NCBI GenBank assembly: GCA_029204225.1
Contig: CM055095.1
Coordinates: 39,918,141 to 39,982,140 of the forward strand
DNA length: 64,000 nucleotides
Source: Diphasiastrum complanatum
Lineage: Eukaryota; Streptophyta; Lycopodiopsida; Lycopodiales; Lycopodiaceae
Direction of reading: 5' to 3'
The number at the start of each line of letters is the position of its first letter. Position 1 is the stretch's first letter. Made by a program: the position numbers and the translations under genes. Below, piece by piece: positions 33,634-45,275 of the stretch. The notes under the pieces were generated by a model. That model made no database searches and was not told the origin of the DNA. It worked only from the letters and a program-made list of their open reading frames with translations.

Positions 33634-34016
33634 CGCATCAACATACACAATCATCTCTCTCACATTCATCTTGTTTATATAGTAACAGAGAAAATGGGTT
33701 TAAGCTAATCAACAATGATTACAAAAACTGATTTAATCATGTTCTAACGGCTTATGGTTTGTTGTCTCCTTCGTCCGTGCAGCCCATTCTACATTTGGAA
33801 CTTTGCTTGATCTTTCCTGTACTTGGGTCGTGAACATCCGCCATCTTGGTGTCCGTTTGTGACCACAATCATTTGTCTACGGTGCCTTGCGATCGTGAAG
33901 GTTCTTTGCGGTCATGAGGAGAGAACCGTCATGAACTGTATTCGTTGACTTTGTAGTGGCCTTCGGTCAGCAGCCTCATGGACTGCCTTCAGTTTGCTTC
34001 GTAGGTGACCGCATGT
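33634..34016 (-). other. Probable 3' end region of the minus-strand copia element
   Basis: No coding motif. On the minus strand it holds repeated CGAAGGCCAC and ACCGCAAG-type words and continues from the RNase H end of the copia relic. It is probably that element's LTR, cut at 33633 by the neighbouring copia insertion. Confidence 0.4.
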
Positions 34017-36300
34017 TTAATCTTGCGGTGCCTTGGTGGTGCAGTTTCGGTTCATTCCCTTGGCCGTAGCTGACCGCATTCTGGTCAGTTCCTCGCATTG
34101 ACTCCTTTCGTTGGTCTTCGCATTGTGAGTCCTTGCGTACTTGTTGTGGTGGCCTTCGTTGCTTTGATTTGTGGTTGTGTTTCTTTGGTCTTCGTTTATA
34201 ACCGTAATGTTGACCCTTGCGGTGCCTTGTGGCTTGTCGTTGCCTTTGTTGAAACCATTTGCAGGAGTGTTGTGGTTGTTTATGGTTTTAGTTTGTGGGC
34301 AGTTTTCGTGTATTTCTGCAGGTTTTGGTTTATAAGCTAGCAAAGCTTTGTGGGTAGAAACTTCATGTTTCTTCAACTCTTTCTCAAAGCATGGTAGTCT
34401 TATGATTCCTAAGCTGGCTCTTTGCCTTTCATACAATCTCTTGTTTAAGGGTTTAGTGAACACATCAGCAACCATCTGTTTGGTCGGAATGAACTCGGTG
34501 CTTAGCTGGTCTTTCTCAACCATGTCTCTGATCAAGTGATACTTGATTGCAATGTGCTTCATTCTTGAATGAAACATAGGGTCATTTGTCAAGTGTATGA
34601 CAGAGGTGTTGTCCATGTAGAGGATCAACAGTTCATGAGTGCTTTCTCCCAGTCCGTCTAGGAACTGTTTGATCCATGTCAGTTAATTAGCCATCTTCGC
34701 CGCAACGACATACTCAACTTCGCAGGATGCTTGCATCACTGTAGGACTTGACTTGAAGTCCTGTTTTGCGTGAATAGTAGAGTCTGTAATCTTTCGTTTG
34801 TTGTAGGTATTGCAAGACTCTTTTGGCAATCTTCTAGTGTGTTGGTCCTGGATTGATGTTGAACTGACTCAATTTGAACACTACATATGCATATCTGGTT
34901 TGGTGCTGTCTACCAAATACATTAGCAAACCTACCACCCTTCTATAAGGCCTGTTGAGCATTGCTTGGCTCTCTTCGTTGTTCTTCAGACAATTTGTGTT
35001 GGTTAGTATTGTGCTCACGACCATCGGAGTGTCAGTCCTTTACATTCAATCATTTGAAGTCATCAATGATCCTTTGAGTATACCGTGATTGGCATAAATA
35101 CAATCTGTCGTTCTCAAAGTCTCGATCGATTTCCAATCCTAGGTAGCATCTTGCTTCACCCAGGTCTGATATCTCAAAGTGTTTGGAGATATCTCGTTTC
35201 ACTTGTGCAATCAGGTCATCGCTCCTTGATAGGATGAGTGTGTCGTCTACATAGACTGTGATTATGATAATCTCTCCATGCACAACCTCTACGTAGAGAT
35301 TATAGTCTACAATCAAAGGTTGAAAGCCTAAGGATCTTAGGAGCATGATCATTTTTCTTATACCATTGTCTGGCAGATTGTTTCAGTCCGTAGATGCTTT
35401 TGTGCATTCTGCATGCGTGATCAGAGAATGATTTGCATTTGAAACCCAGTGGTTGATCCATGTAGAGTTCCTCTTTGAGTTTTCCATGTAGGAATGCAGT
35501 TTTCTCATCCACAATGTGGATCTTCAGGTTGTATGTTGCTGCATATGCGATCAATAAGCGTACAGAGGTATGCTTTACAACTGGGGTAAAAGTTTTGGTG
35601 TAGTCAATGCCATACTTCTGAGAAAAACCTTTAGCTACCAGCCTTGCTTTGTATCGTGATACCTTGCCATCAGCTTCAATATTTCTGCCATCTGGAACTG
35701 GTTCGAGTGTCCAGATGTTGTTCATTTCCATGGAGTGTATTTTTCCTTTCATGGCTTCTATCCATTTGTCCTTCTCTGGACTATCAATGGCTTCTTCATA
35801 GGTTTGTGGTTCACTTCTAAATCCACAAAATTCTTCCATCATTGAGGATGAACTATCAGGTGCAAATTTGATAGGTGCTTTGCGATCTCTTGTTGATTTG
35901 CGTAGAGATTGTTCAGGTGCTCCTGTTGCTTTGCCTTTGTCTTTGTGGCTAGGTGCGGAACCATTGTGGATTCCTAGTGTTCTAGCTGCAGGTAGGTTCG
36001 TAGCCCCTTCATCATCTGAGTTGTCACTCAACTCATGTGGTAAGTGAACATCTTGATTCAAGTGTTCTCATCGGTTTCTCCCTTTGTCGATGTGGGAAAA
36101 TCATAATATGTCTTGCTTAGAATCTCATAACCAACAGGGTCTCCATCGGCCATTGTTCTAGCTTCGTCAAACTTGACGTCTCTGACAATCTTGATCTGCT
36201 TGGTCTCTGGCATGAACAGCCTATAGTATGATGAGTGCACATCATAGCCAACAAGAGAACCTTGTTCGACCTTTTCATCTAGCTTTCCATGAGATTCGCA
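34017..36300 (-). pseudogene. Ty1/copia pol relic (integrase end, RT, RNase H)
   Basis: Minus-strand frames run in order. 36290-36058 reads KLDEKVEQGSLVGYDVHSSYY and IVRDVKFDE, the integrase C-terminus. 36061-35300 reads WIEAMKGKIHSMEMNNIWTL, YKARLVAKGFSQKYGIDY, FTPVVKHTSVRLLIAYA and KSIYGLKQSARQWY, the RVT_2 domain. 35352-35050 holds the catalytic YVDDTLIL and LGLEIDRDF. 34740-34630 has CEVEYVVAAKMAN followed by a stop. 34628-34017 gives YMDNTSVIHL, FHSRMKHIAIKYHLIRDM and MVADVFTKPLNKRLYERQR. Frameshifts separate the pieces. The 5' half is missing and is replaced by the LTR copy B with its primer site. Confidence 0.92.
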
Positions 36301-36317
36301 TAGCTGACCGGCCAGTC

Positions 36318-36330
36318 GGCTTTGATACCA
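36318..36330 (-). other. Primer-binding site (one mismatch) for LTR copy B
   Basis: The minus strand reads TGGTATCAAAGCC, the tRNA-Met primer site with one change. It lies just downstream of LTR copy B, so B is a 5' LTR in minus orientation. Confidence 0.7.
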
Positions 36331-36332
36331 CA

Positions 36333-37578
36333 TGTAGCGCATGCATCCCAAAGGGAGCCGGGAACCACGACTTAGCTTCCCAGCCTTCAACTCTTGCCAT
36401 CCAAACCCACTTGACATACAAGCAGCCAACTCACCAACAACGATCAGACTTAACCAACTTGAAGTTCCGAAAACCAACATTCAGATCCAACCTGGCGCCA
36501 TGCCAAATCGGGGGTCCCGATGTGGGTGACTTCCCTCCAAGCAAGCTGCCCGACATACATCAAACTTAACCAACTCGAAGCTTCATTACAAACGAGTAAC
36601 ATCCATTCCAAGCAAGCGATCTGACTTACATCAGACTTAACCAACTAAAAGCTTCATCACGAGCGCTGGAAGCCAACCTGGCGCCACGCCAGACTAGACA
36701 GCCATAAACAGGTAATTTCCACCCAAGCAAGCCATCCAACTCAGCCGACAGGTTAGAGCTCGTTCCCCCACGAGCTTAACCCATTCACATTCATGCAAGG
36801 AACACTCAAAACCACAAGCCGCGACAGATATGGAGACAACCAGATCCTGGACCAAATGGTCCCGACAGCATACTGCTGGCGCCACAGACCGAATGGTCCC
36901 GACGGCATACCGTTGGCGTCCCGGGATACGACCCTCAGCTATGTGCCAATTTAAAAATTTTGAAAGCGGCCTTACAACTGGCGCTTTTACCGAACACTGA
37001 AACCTAGAAGGTAATCAGAGTCAGTTTGAGAAAAATCCCACTTTATTGATAAATTTGAGAAGGTTACATTTCAAGTGTGTGACCGACCCTAGTCTCCGGG
37101 GCGCTAGCATGCCAAGGCGAGAGCCATGACAACATTCCAGCAAGGGAGGCCGAGACTTGGTTGGAGCTCGCCCCTGAGTCGCAACCCGCACTCCCCTATA
37201 GTATTGGTGGGATTCGGCACCCCCCTCATTCCAAGCACTCTACCCAAGCTGGTAAAGCACGTTTTTCTCTCTCTAGGATTTTCTCTTTCTAGAAAGTCAT
37301 TTTCTCTCTCTAGATTTTATTGATCCCCAGGCTTCCTTCAATCATGCCTAGATCGTGTGAGGTGATTGCACATCGATCTGAGCTCTCTGGACCTCGCTAT
37401 AACCGATCAAAGATTTTCAGCCATAGGAACTTGGTGCCGGCTGGATTCTGGTCACAGTGGCGCCGGGAGTGGCGTCGGCACCGTTGGCGCCGGGAGCAGC
37501 AGGGGTGTTGTTGGCGCCGGGGACAATGCTGGCGCCAGTGGCGCCGGAAGTAAAGCTTATGAAGATAGCTTTAGAACA
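36333..37578 (-). repeat. GGCGCC-rich LTR, copy B
   Basis: In the minus direction it starts TGTTCTAAAGCTATC and ends before the primer site. It matches copy A from 36489 to 37578 with scattered substitutions and extends about 150 bp further. The cluster of GGCGCC words lies at about 37460-37555. It is followed (minus direction) within 20 bp by copia integrase sequence, so the element's gag, protease and most of integrase were lost or the join is a recombination product. Confidence 0.78.
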
Positions 37579-37629
37579 ACTAATGAAGGTACAATTTCCA
37601 TTCGTCATAGTCTCAGTCAATCTGTAAGC

Positions 37630-40191
37630 CATGATAACATCTGGCTTCTCCTAGGTCTGCAATCTCGAAATGTTTCGAGATGTCGCACTTCACTTCGGCA
37701 ATAAGTTCTTCACTTTTGTAGAGTATCAAGGTGTCGTCCACATATACAACTACAATGATGATCATTTCATCTGTAATTCTCACATAAACATTGGAATAAG
37801 CTATTATGGCTTGAATCCTAAGGATTTCAGGGCTTGATCTTTCTTCTTATACCATTGTCGTGCTGATTGCTTCAGACCGTAGATACTCTTGTGCATTCTG
37901 CATGCATAAGTAGGAAGTGAGTTCAAAATGTAGCCTAGAGGTTCGTCTGATTGTTTGTCCTCTGCTCCCTCTGTCATGGTTGGTAGATTATAATATTGTC
38001 TTCCAAGGACTTCGTAATTGACAGGATCGTTGTTGGCCATTGTTTTGGTCTCATCAAACTTGACATCTCTGACTATCTTCACTGTGTTTGTCTCTGGCAT
38101 GTAGATTATGTAGTATGATGAATGATTGTCATATCCTACAAGATATCCTTGTTCTGCTTTCTCATCAAGCTTCTTTCGAAGATTGTCAAAAACATGTGCA
38201 TATGCTGCACAACCGAATATTCGAATATGAGTCAGATTGGATTTTCTACCCCACCATAGTTCATGTGGTGTTGTATGAGGAATACCAGATTTTTATGTCC
38301 TGTTCTGAATGTAGGCAACTGTAGCTATTGCTTCAGCCCACAGCACTCTTGGAGCCTTCGAATAGGCCATCATGCACCTAGCGGCTTCCATGAGCGTCCT
38401 GTTCTTTCTTTTTGCAGCACCATTGTGCTGCGATGTATAGGATGTTGTCCTTCTGTGAATGATTCCTTGATCATTGCAAAAATCAGTGAATCGGTTCGAG
38501 ATTTATTCCTTGTTTCTTGTGTATCTTTCTGCCCAGCTCACATATTCTATGAACTTGTCAAATGCATCTGATTTATTGTGAATGAAGTGGACTCGGGCGA
38601 ACTTACTGTAATCATCAATGAAGGTGATTGAATACTTCGAGCCTCCTATTGAGATCATATCAAAGAGTCCACAGATGTTTGAATGTACTAGCTCCACAAT
38701 CTTTGTCGTTTTATAGGAGTCTTTGACAAAAGGAGTACGTGACATCTTGCCTTTTATACATGCATCACAAGTCATCGAACTGGTTGCATTTGAGATGCTC
38801 ACCCTTGTGATTGCTCCATGATGGCTTGCTTGATACAATGCCATTGAATTCATACGGCATAGTCTCCTGTGCCATAGAATATCTGACGAATCATGATGGG
38901 TTTGATGTGATTGATCTATAGATAGGCGTACCTTCAAGTGATACATGTTGCCTTTTCTTCTACCTTGTGTAATCAATGTACTGGTGCTTGCATCAATGAC
39001 ATTGCATGCTTTGTCTGAGAACGTCACACGCATCTCAGCATCTGCTATTCTTGTGACTGATAGCAAGTCCTATTTCGATCCGTCTCCAAGAATAATAAAT
39101 CTTGATAGATCTACACTCCAAACGTCAGACATTATCCGTCTTGATGTAATGAAGTGTGAGGTTGCTCATGAATAAAGGATTACCTCCTGTGTGTCAGATG
39201 TCGATACTGCACACATGTCTACACAGATGTAGGTGGTCGAATTTCCATGATTCGATCTTTCTTCACCCATCTTCAAGCTTTATGGCTCTTTGATGTAGGA
39301 CGAACTATTATTGTTCTCCGGTCTGCCTTGAGCTTGTTTGTTTCTTGGGTTTTGGTAACAGTCCATGACTGCATGACCCTTCTTGTGACAATGGATACAC
39401 TTGATCTTCGGATTTAGCCAACATAAATCGAGAGTGTGTCCTTTGCATTTGCATCTCACACATATCTTCTTGTGTCCATTCTGCTGTTTCGACTTTTCTT
39501 TGTTCTTCCATTTGCCTCTATTGGCTCCCTCTGCTTGTTGGTCTCGATGACTCCCTCTTAGTCTTGAACTGCTTTGTCGTCTTCTCTTTGTTGTTGTAGA
39601 GGACTTGGTTAGAAGCATCCTTGTGATCAAGGTGCTCATGAGCTTCGATTTCTTCTGAAATCTCAATCACTGCCTTTTTGAGTGTCATAGCTGGATCCTT
39701 TGCTAGCAACGTTCAGGTTCTCTGGAAGGATCTTGGTAAAGCTCTTAGGTAAGCTGCTTCTCTGCTAATACTGCATTCTCTACTCCAAAATTGTGTAGTG
39801 AAAGGAACAAATCCTTCATCTTTCTGATAAAGGAGGTAGGGTCTTTGCCATCCCATTGTAGGTTTGTCAGCTGATCTTCAAGAAACATGATCTGACTGCG
39901 TGATTTTGTATCCCACATCTCTCTTGCATTGGAGAGTGTAGCGAGGTCAAGTCATGTGAGACTATCCTCGATGGATGATGGCAACACGACTACTACCTTG
40001 TCGTTCTTCTCTCTCCATTCGCGTAGCTCCTTGCCTGTAGTTGTAGGCATCTCTTCGGTGCCATCTACCCAGGGAAATAGTCCTTCTCCCTTTAGTATAA
40101 GAGATGTCTTAACCTTCCATGCTAAGAAGTTAGACCCTGATGAGTCGAGGATTGTATAGATCTTTGCTTGTATACTACTTATTGATGCCAT
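37630..40191 (-). pseudogene. Second Ty1/copia gag-pol relic
   Basis: Minus-strand order is complete at the 5' side. Gag starts at 40191 (MASISSIQAKIYTILDSSGS, FLAWKVKTSLILKGEGLFPW). Two zinc knuckles lie at about 39430-39350 (CVRCKCKGHTLDLC and CIHCHKKGHAVMDC). The protease reads LYS-stop-ATSHFITSR with a TGA at 39166-39168 in place of the active-site glycine. GAG-pre-integrase and integrase span 39066-38100 (DILWHRRLCRMN, CDACIKGKMSR, ITFIDDYSKFARVHF, KLDEKAEQGYLVGYD). A deletion then fuses the integrase end to RT at GYILNSLPTYACRMHKSIYG, followed by YVDDTLILYKSEELIAEV up to about 37640. RNase H is missing. Compared with the relic at 34017-36300 it is a distinct copy of a related family. 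Confidence 0.92.
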
Positions 40192-40290
40192 TGCTGTAGA
40201 TCATGTTCTTCAGCTGTTCTTTCTGGTTTTTTGTTCTGAATGCTTGTCTCCTGGATCTGATAGCTTTGCGGCTATGTCAAACTATGTCAG

Positions 40291-41130
40291 GTTCGAATAC
40301 CACTGAAGTGACTCGAACGCGAGGCGAAACAGTCACGAATGAATTCGGATGGAGTTCGAATATGATTGCTGGTCACTGCCTGCTATATCATTCCTACAAT
40401 CGTCCAGAATGTAGACAGACACTGCTGACATATGTTTAAATTAATTCAGCATTCAACAAGATTGAACCAATGTGCAGAATAGATTGAACAAAATGAATGA
40501 GATACATGAATAATAAGTAGACAGTAATTCAATTGAGATCAGACAATTTGAAATGATATGTGCATAACAGCTACAACATCATCTATTGATCCTCTTTGTT
40601 TAAGCACACAGCGCATTGGCATGAGAGAAAGCGGTGTTCTCCCACGAACAGTGTCTCGCTTACCAGCGGACTTCTTGGATCTTTGTGGATCCTACTTACA
40701 AAATTGTCTCGCTCACTGGCAGACTTCTCTGTTCTGTATCTGTGTCTGTGTATTTGATGTATCTAGCAATTGCATATATTTAGAGTAACATTCTTGATCA
40801 GATAGATTAAACAATCTATAACTAATTATGGATTACAAGAGTGGTGGACTAGGCACATCCTAACGCTCTTCTGCTGACGTCATCATATCATATCAGGAAG
40901 TTGTACTTCATGGTACTTGTTTGATCTTCCTGGTCCTTTGGAGCACGAAGGTCGAAAGTATTCGACCTTCGGGTGTCGTGAACATTTTTCTTTCGCATCG
41001 TTTGACCTTCTCCTGTTGTTTATGTTGTTCGCGAACATTTTGTCTTCGAGTCTTCGTTTTCTGAGATCTTCATCAGGTTGGAAGTCGAGAGCTAGCAGAG
41101 CTTTGGTGATAGAAATACTTTGTTTCTTCA
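40291..41130 (-). repeat. 5' LTR and primer site of the second copia relic
   Basis: In the minus direction the LTR starts TGAAGAAACAAAG at 41130 and ends CTTCA at 40304. It is followed by a decayed primer site TGGTATTCGAACC (40302-40290). Its first about 60 bp can be read as the pol C-terminus (SISITKALLALDFQPDEDL), as in the element at 57373-60485. Confidence 0.85.
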
Positions 41131-41672
41131 GATACCAATTGATGAGTTAGAATTCATAAAAGACAAAGATTCTCTTGCGTTAACGTGTTGTGTGGTACGC
41201 CAAGCAATGCTCACAAAGATCACTTGAGAATACAGATGCTATTTACACATGTTTTCCCTTGTGTATAATCTTGAATGCCTTTATGCTTGTTCATTGTCTT
41301 TACACATTCAGCTGTTATTATGTTTTTCGCACATAGGCTCGCTTCAATGAATGTATTAAAAATAGTATTAGATAGGCAGTGCCCATCTAAAGCTTGAAAG
41401 ATGATAGATCTCAGTTAGTACCAGTGGCTGAGAGTTTGACTCATTCTAAGCTTGTCAAGAATAGAAGAATCAAAGCGTCTCACACATATATCCCAACCTA
41501 GTTTACCAGGGCCTGGCTTATTTGATCCCAACAGTGGTGTCAGAGCTCGCCTGAGAAAACATCTCCAGATTCACTTACCCATCCATCAGTGAATCAGAGT
41601 GCTTCGGATTCTAAAATCTCATCACAGTCACGATTGGGGTATTCACCAATGTGTAAAGAACTTGATGAGCCA
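41131..41672 (+). other. No gene; primer-site-like motif
   Basis: TGGTGTCAGAGCTC at 41535-41548 resembles a tRNA-Met primer site with one change on the plus strand. The sequence before it may be the end of an unidentified LTR. No coding sequence follows in that orientation. Confidence 0.35.
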
Positions 41673-41960
41673 CTAATGGGACCTATAGTAGTGGACTTGG
41701 TTGGTTCTTTCTCTAATCGCTTCTGCACTCTGGTTTGGATGATTACATGCCTTGGGTTCTCCTACCACCTCATTGGACACCTCTCCTTGCTTCTCTTTTC
41801 TCATTGGACACGTCAGATATGGGTGTCCATACCCACAATCTCGACAAAGTGACATGAAAGTACCTTGCGTCTTGTTAGGGCACTCGACAATTCTATGATT
41901 CTCTCCACATCTATAACATTTAATGGGAGATCTGAATCCAGTACCACGAAGCTGGTTCAC
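41673..41960 (-). pseudogene. Retroelement gag with double zinc knuckle
   Basis: The minus-strand frame reads KCYRCGENHRIVECPNKT and then LCRDCGYGHPYLTCPMR. Each is CX2CX3HX4C, one residue shorter than the usual CX2CX4HX4C, and they are spaced 14 residues apart. A preceding stretch in another frame (INGQLLPIYVNQLRG, around 42000-41960) belongs to the same protein. No protease or polymerase follows at lower coordinates. The element class is uncertain. Confidence 0.55.
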
Positions 41961-43222
41961 GTAGATTGGCAGTAATTATCCATTTATTCCATCTATAAAA
42001 TGCACCGGAATAGCGTCCAGTGCTTCCTCCTAGGGATAGTAGGGTTCTTCGCTCACGTTCTCCATATTCAACTGCTGGGCAACTGATTGCGGGTAGGCTC
42101 ACTACTAGGCCTTGGGTTATGGGGGGAATGGGTGGTAGAGAAATAATGAGATAGTGTTGACTCCAAAGCTTCCAAAACGGAAATACTTCTTAGGTTATGC
42201 TATACCAGCATAAACCTTGTTATTTATAGCTGAGAGTGATGGCTCTCTCTTCTCCAAATAGATGAGTTTGGCCTAGCTCATCCCAAACTTGTCCTAAATT
42301 AGTCATAATGGCCAAAATTTCCAAGTAAAGCTAAAAATAAACTTTTGCATGATTAAGTGACTAAGTGAATTTGGACCCAACTTAAAAATGACCATGTAGG
42401 CTGGTTTTACACGTGAAATAACCATGTACACCTTATTTGCTAATTTGGCCCCATTTAGACTCAAATTGCCAAACTAACTACAAAAGAACTAGTTGACAAT
42501 TTCCACACTCCTTCTCAACTAGTTTTAGCATAGATTTAGAACATAAACCAAGATTATTGCATCACATGATTCCATTTGTAATGTACTTGCAACTATTGCT
42601 CATGATAGTGTTTTCTATGTTGTTTGAGAGCAGACATGTTTTGCCAAAGTCCAATTTGCGGTCATCTTGTCGACATGTAGATCTTGTTATTTCACATGAG
42701 GGGTTTCGCACCGAGTCTCTTGGAGATGTTGAGTTTATTGATTTTTTGTCTTCTTCTGTGATGCTTCTTGTAAAACAACAAGACATAGTGCTACATCACT
42801 ATCTATCGTCTCATCTTTCTTTCATCAACATATTTCTATCACTTTGGAACATTATCAAGCATTTTCAATCCTTCGACAAGCCCTTGTCGTAAGGATGGAT
42901 GTTTCACACTTTACTACATCATTTATTACTAGGATTGTTTTGGCTAGTGAGTTACATCATGCACCAGGTTTGAATAACTAGGTTTGTGTTTTACTTTTAA
43001 TTATATATATTATTTAACTAGCTTCGCCTCTTAGCTTTCACAATTATCGTTTCTATCCTTTTGCACATTGATGGAAAAACGATGGTTTTGGGATCGTAAT
43101 ATTTAAAAGTTATCTATCTTTAAGACTATCTTTATAAAATACAAATGATTATGGAGGCGAGCATATTATGCACCATGAATTATGTCTTAGTCATGATGCA
43201 GCAACCATTCAATGGTGATGTG
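41961..43222. other. No recognisable gene
   Basis: Sequence upstream of the gag fragment is broken. The plus-strand frame 42557-42892 has no family motif. Confidence 0.45.
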
Positions 43223-43420
43223 AATTGATTTCACCATCTTGAAGATTGTTCATATTCCAACCCTTAGATCTGTGGGAGCCCACCAAATTGAATTGATTCG
43301 ACCATCTCCCAGATTGTTCATATTCCAACCCTTAGATGTGTGGGAACCCACCAAATTAAACTGATTTCACCATGTCTAGATTGTTCATATTCCAACCCTT
43401 AGATGTGTGGGAGCCCACCA
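43223..43420. repeat. Minisatellite, three 68-bp units
   Basis: Units start at 43223, 43291 and 43359 (AATTGATTTCACCATCT type). Each carries GATTGTTCATATTCCAACC and GTGTGGGAGCCCACC. They lie 190-390 bp upstream of the dioxygenase start codon. Confidence 0.92.
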
Positions 43421-43514
43421 ATGCCATTCTAATTATAATGCAAAATGTTTCTCAAATACTGAACATTTTTGAGTTTAAAATGGAGGAGGAATAGATTGGT
43501 GAGGACTAGCCTTT

Positions 43515-43553
43515 ATGGTGGCCATGGAGCTCAAAGGAGCAGTAAAATTTTGA
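43515..43553 (+). CDS. Short upstream ORF before the dioxygenase
   Basis: Twelve codons (MVAMELKGAVKF, then TGA) lie 55 bp before the main start. The segment GGTGAGGAC..GGCCATGGAGCTCAAAG repeats the context of the true start (GGTGAGGAC..GGCTATGGAGTTCAAAG), so it looks like a partial duplication of the gene's beginning. If it lies in the mRNA leader, it could lower translation of the main ORF; transcription start is unknown. Confidence 0.4.
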   Translation: MVAMELKGAVKF

Positions 43554-43607
43554 GCTGAAGAGGGTGGGGGGAAAAATTGGTGAGGACAGCTTTAGCTTTT
43601 AGTGGCT

Positions 43608-45202
43608 ATGGAGTTCAAAGAAGGTAGAATTGATGAGCAAAAGCTTGTCCATGGATCGCATTTTCCTTTGCTTCTGTTCCCTGCTGCTGCTGCTGCTGAT
43701 GATGCTTCTTCCTCCTCCGCTGATGCTTTCGCGCTCGCACAGGCCATTCTGCGCAACAGGGAGTGGATCGAGAGGTGCTTGCGCAGGAGTGGCGCCATAT
43801 TGTTGCGTGGATTTGGCGTGCGTGATGCCTGGGATTTCAATGAAGTCGTGGAGTCGTTTGGGTACTCGGAACAGCCTTATGCCCCAGGAGTGAGCGTGAG
43901 GAAAAAGATTGTGGGACGCGTTTGTACTGTTGACGACTGGCCTGCTCATCTAGCTCTGGGATTTCACAACGAAATGGCATATGTGTGTCTTGGAACGCAA
44001 TTCAATTTCATGTCCTTCTGTAGCTTACTGGAAATTCTCGTTTGTCGTTGTAATCTTTTGTGTTATCTTGGGCGATGGCTGTTAATTTGAGCTAAAGATC
44101 CTGTTGCTATCTGTTTAAAAAATTTACGATGCCTTGGAACAAAAATCAGTATTATGCTTTCTAATCTGGCCTACAAATGGAGGCATTTAGATTCGGTAAT
44201 CTTGCTATCTCGGTTGTTGAAATCTGAGGTGATAACTTTTAATGTCCGTTTCAAACAGTATCTAAGATTGGCTTGACAACTAAAATTCAATATTAGTGTT
44301 CTCTAATCTGGCCAACAAATGCAGAAATTTAGATTCGTGATCGTGGTACTGTCTTCGTTGTCTAAATTACCAGTGAGACAAGTTGGTGTTAATCAGTTGA
44401 AATGTTTCCGCTCTTTATGATCAGATAAGCTTTTTCATTATTTTAGTAGCGTTTGCGATGCTATGCTGAGTTTGCAATTCCCTCCAGCGGGCCGATTATC
44501 CAGACTTGATAATGTTCTATTGCGACGTCGAGCCTACTGAAGGTGGATGCACTCCTATAGTTTCAGGAAAGGTTGTGTACCAGAGGATGAAAGAACACTG
44601 TCCTGATTTTGTCGAAAAGCTCCGTGAAAGAGGTTTGCGAACGGAAAGACTCATGGAAGAGCACGGCCCTCGAGGATGGAGAACGATATTACAGACCGAT
44701 GATGTTATCGAAGCCATGAAAAGGTTTCAAATCCAAATATTACGCATGGAATTTTCTTTTTCGCTCATGCGAGACCTACTAGATATAACCAGAACGTGCC
44801 ATGATGAATAACAGTGTCCTAAACTCGAATGCATCTCTGATTCTTGGCAGGTTAAATGACGGCGGCAGATTCGTGAAGTGCTTGGATGATCGAAGTCTGG
44901 TGTCCTATTTACTAAAGCCCTCACCGGGTGTTGCAAAATATGGCGGAAGTGGTGATGATGTGTGGTTCAATTCCATCGGGGTCGCTCTTATTTGGAGAGA
45001 TACTCATAAGACAAGCTTTGGGGATGGATCAGCCATGCCTGAGGAAGCCTTGGATCATTGCCTTCAAATTTTGCAGGAAGAGCAGGTGGCCATTCCGTGG
45101 AAGAAGGGAGACATCCTGGTTCTGGACAACATGTTAGTACAGCATGCTCGAGAGCCATTCCTGCCTCCACGCAACATCTTGGTATCCCTTTGCAGGAGAT
45201 AA
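43608..45202 (+). CDS. TauD/clavaminate-synthase-like Fe(II)/2-oxoglutarate dioxygenase
   Basis: Three exons, 43608-43982, 44488-44723 and 44851-45202, join in frame across GT-AG introns (phases 0 and 2) to about 320 residues. This is the usual length of plant clavaminate-synthase-like proteins of the At3g21360 type. The ATG at 43608 is chosen because the frame to its left opens only with GTG. Exon 1 gives SGAILLRGFGVRDAWDFNEVVE and ends in FHNEMAY, whose H-x-E supplies two iron ligands. Exon 2 has IMFYCDVEPTEGGCTPIVSG. Exon 3 has VWFNSIG, IPWKKGDILVLDNMLVQHAR and PPRNILVSL, with the distal iron-binding histidine and the arginine that holds 2-oxoglutarate. No frameshift or stop was seen. Such enzymes oxidise small molecules in the cytosol; the substrate is unknown. 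It is the only intact host gene here. Confidence 0.92.
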
Positions 45203-45275
45203 CTTTGGCAAATAGATACATCCGTCGCTTCTGTTACAAGTTATACAGGTGAAGTCCAATATGCACATCAATCTA

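Noticed and set aside
36228-36569. Plus-strand frames over LTR copy B and the copia integrase
   Set aside because: Antisense of copia plus LTR subrepeats; no motif.
34017-40191. Single large copia element spanning both relics
   Set aside because: The integrase C-terminus (KLDEK..GYD..VRDVKFDE) occurs in both relics with different sequence, so they are two copies separated by an LTR.
42557-42892. Plus-strand 111-codon frame
   Set aside because: Hydrophobic, with no family signature, splice support or neighbours that make sense of it.
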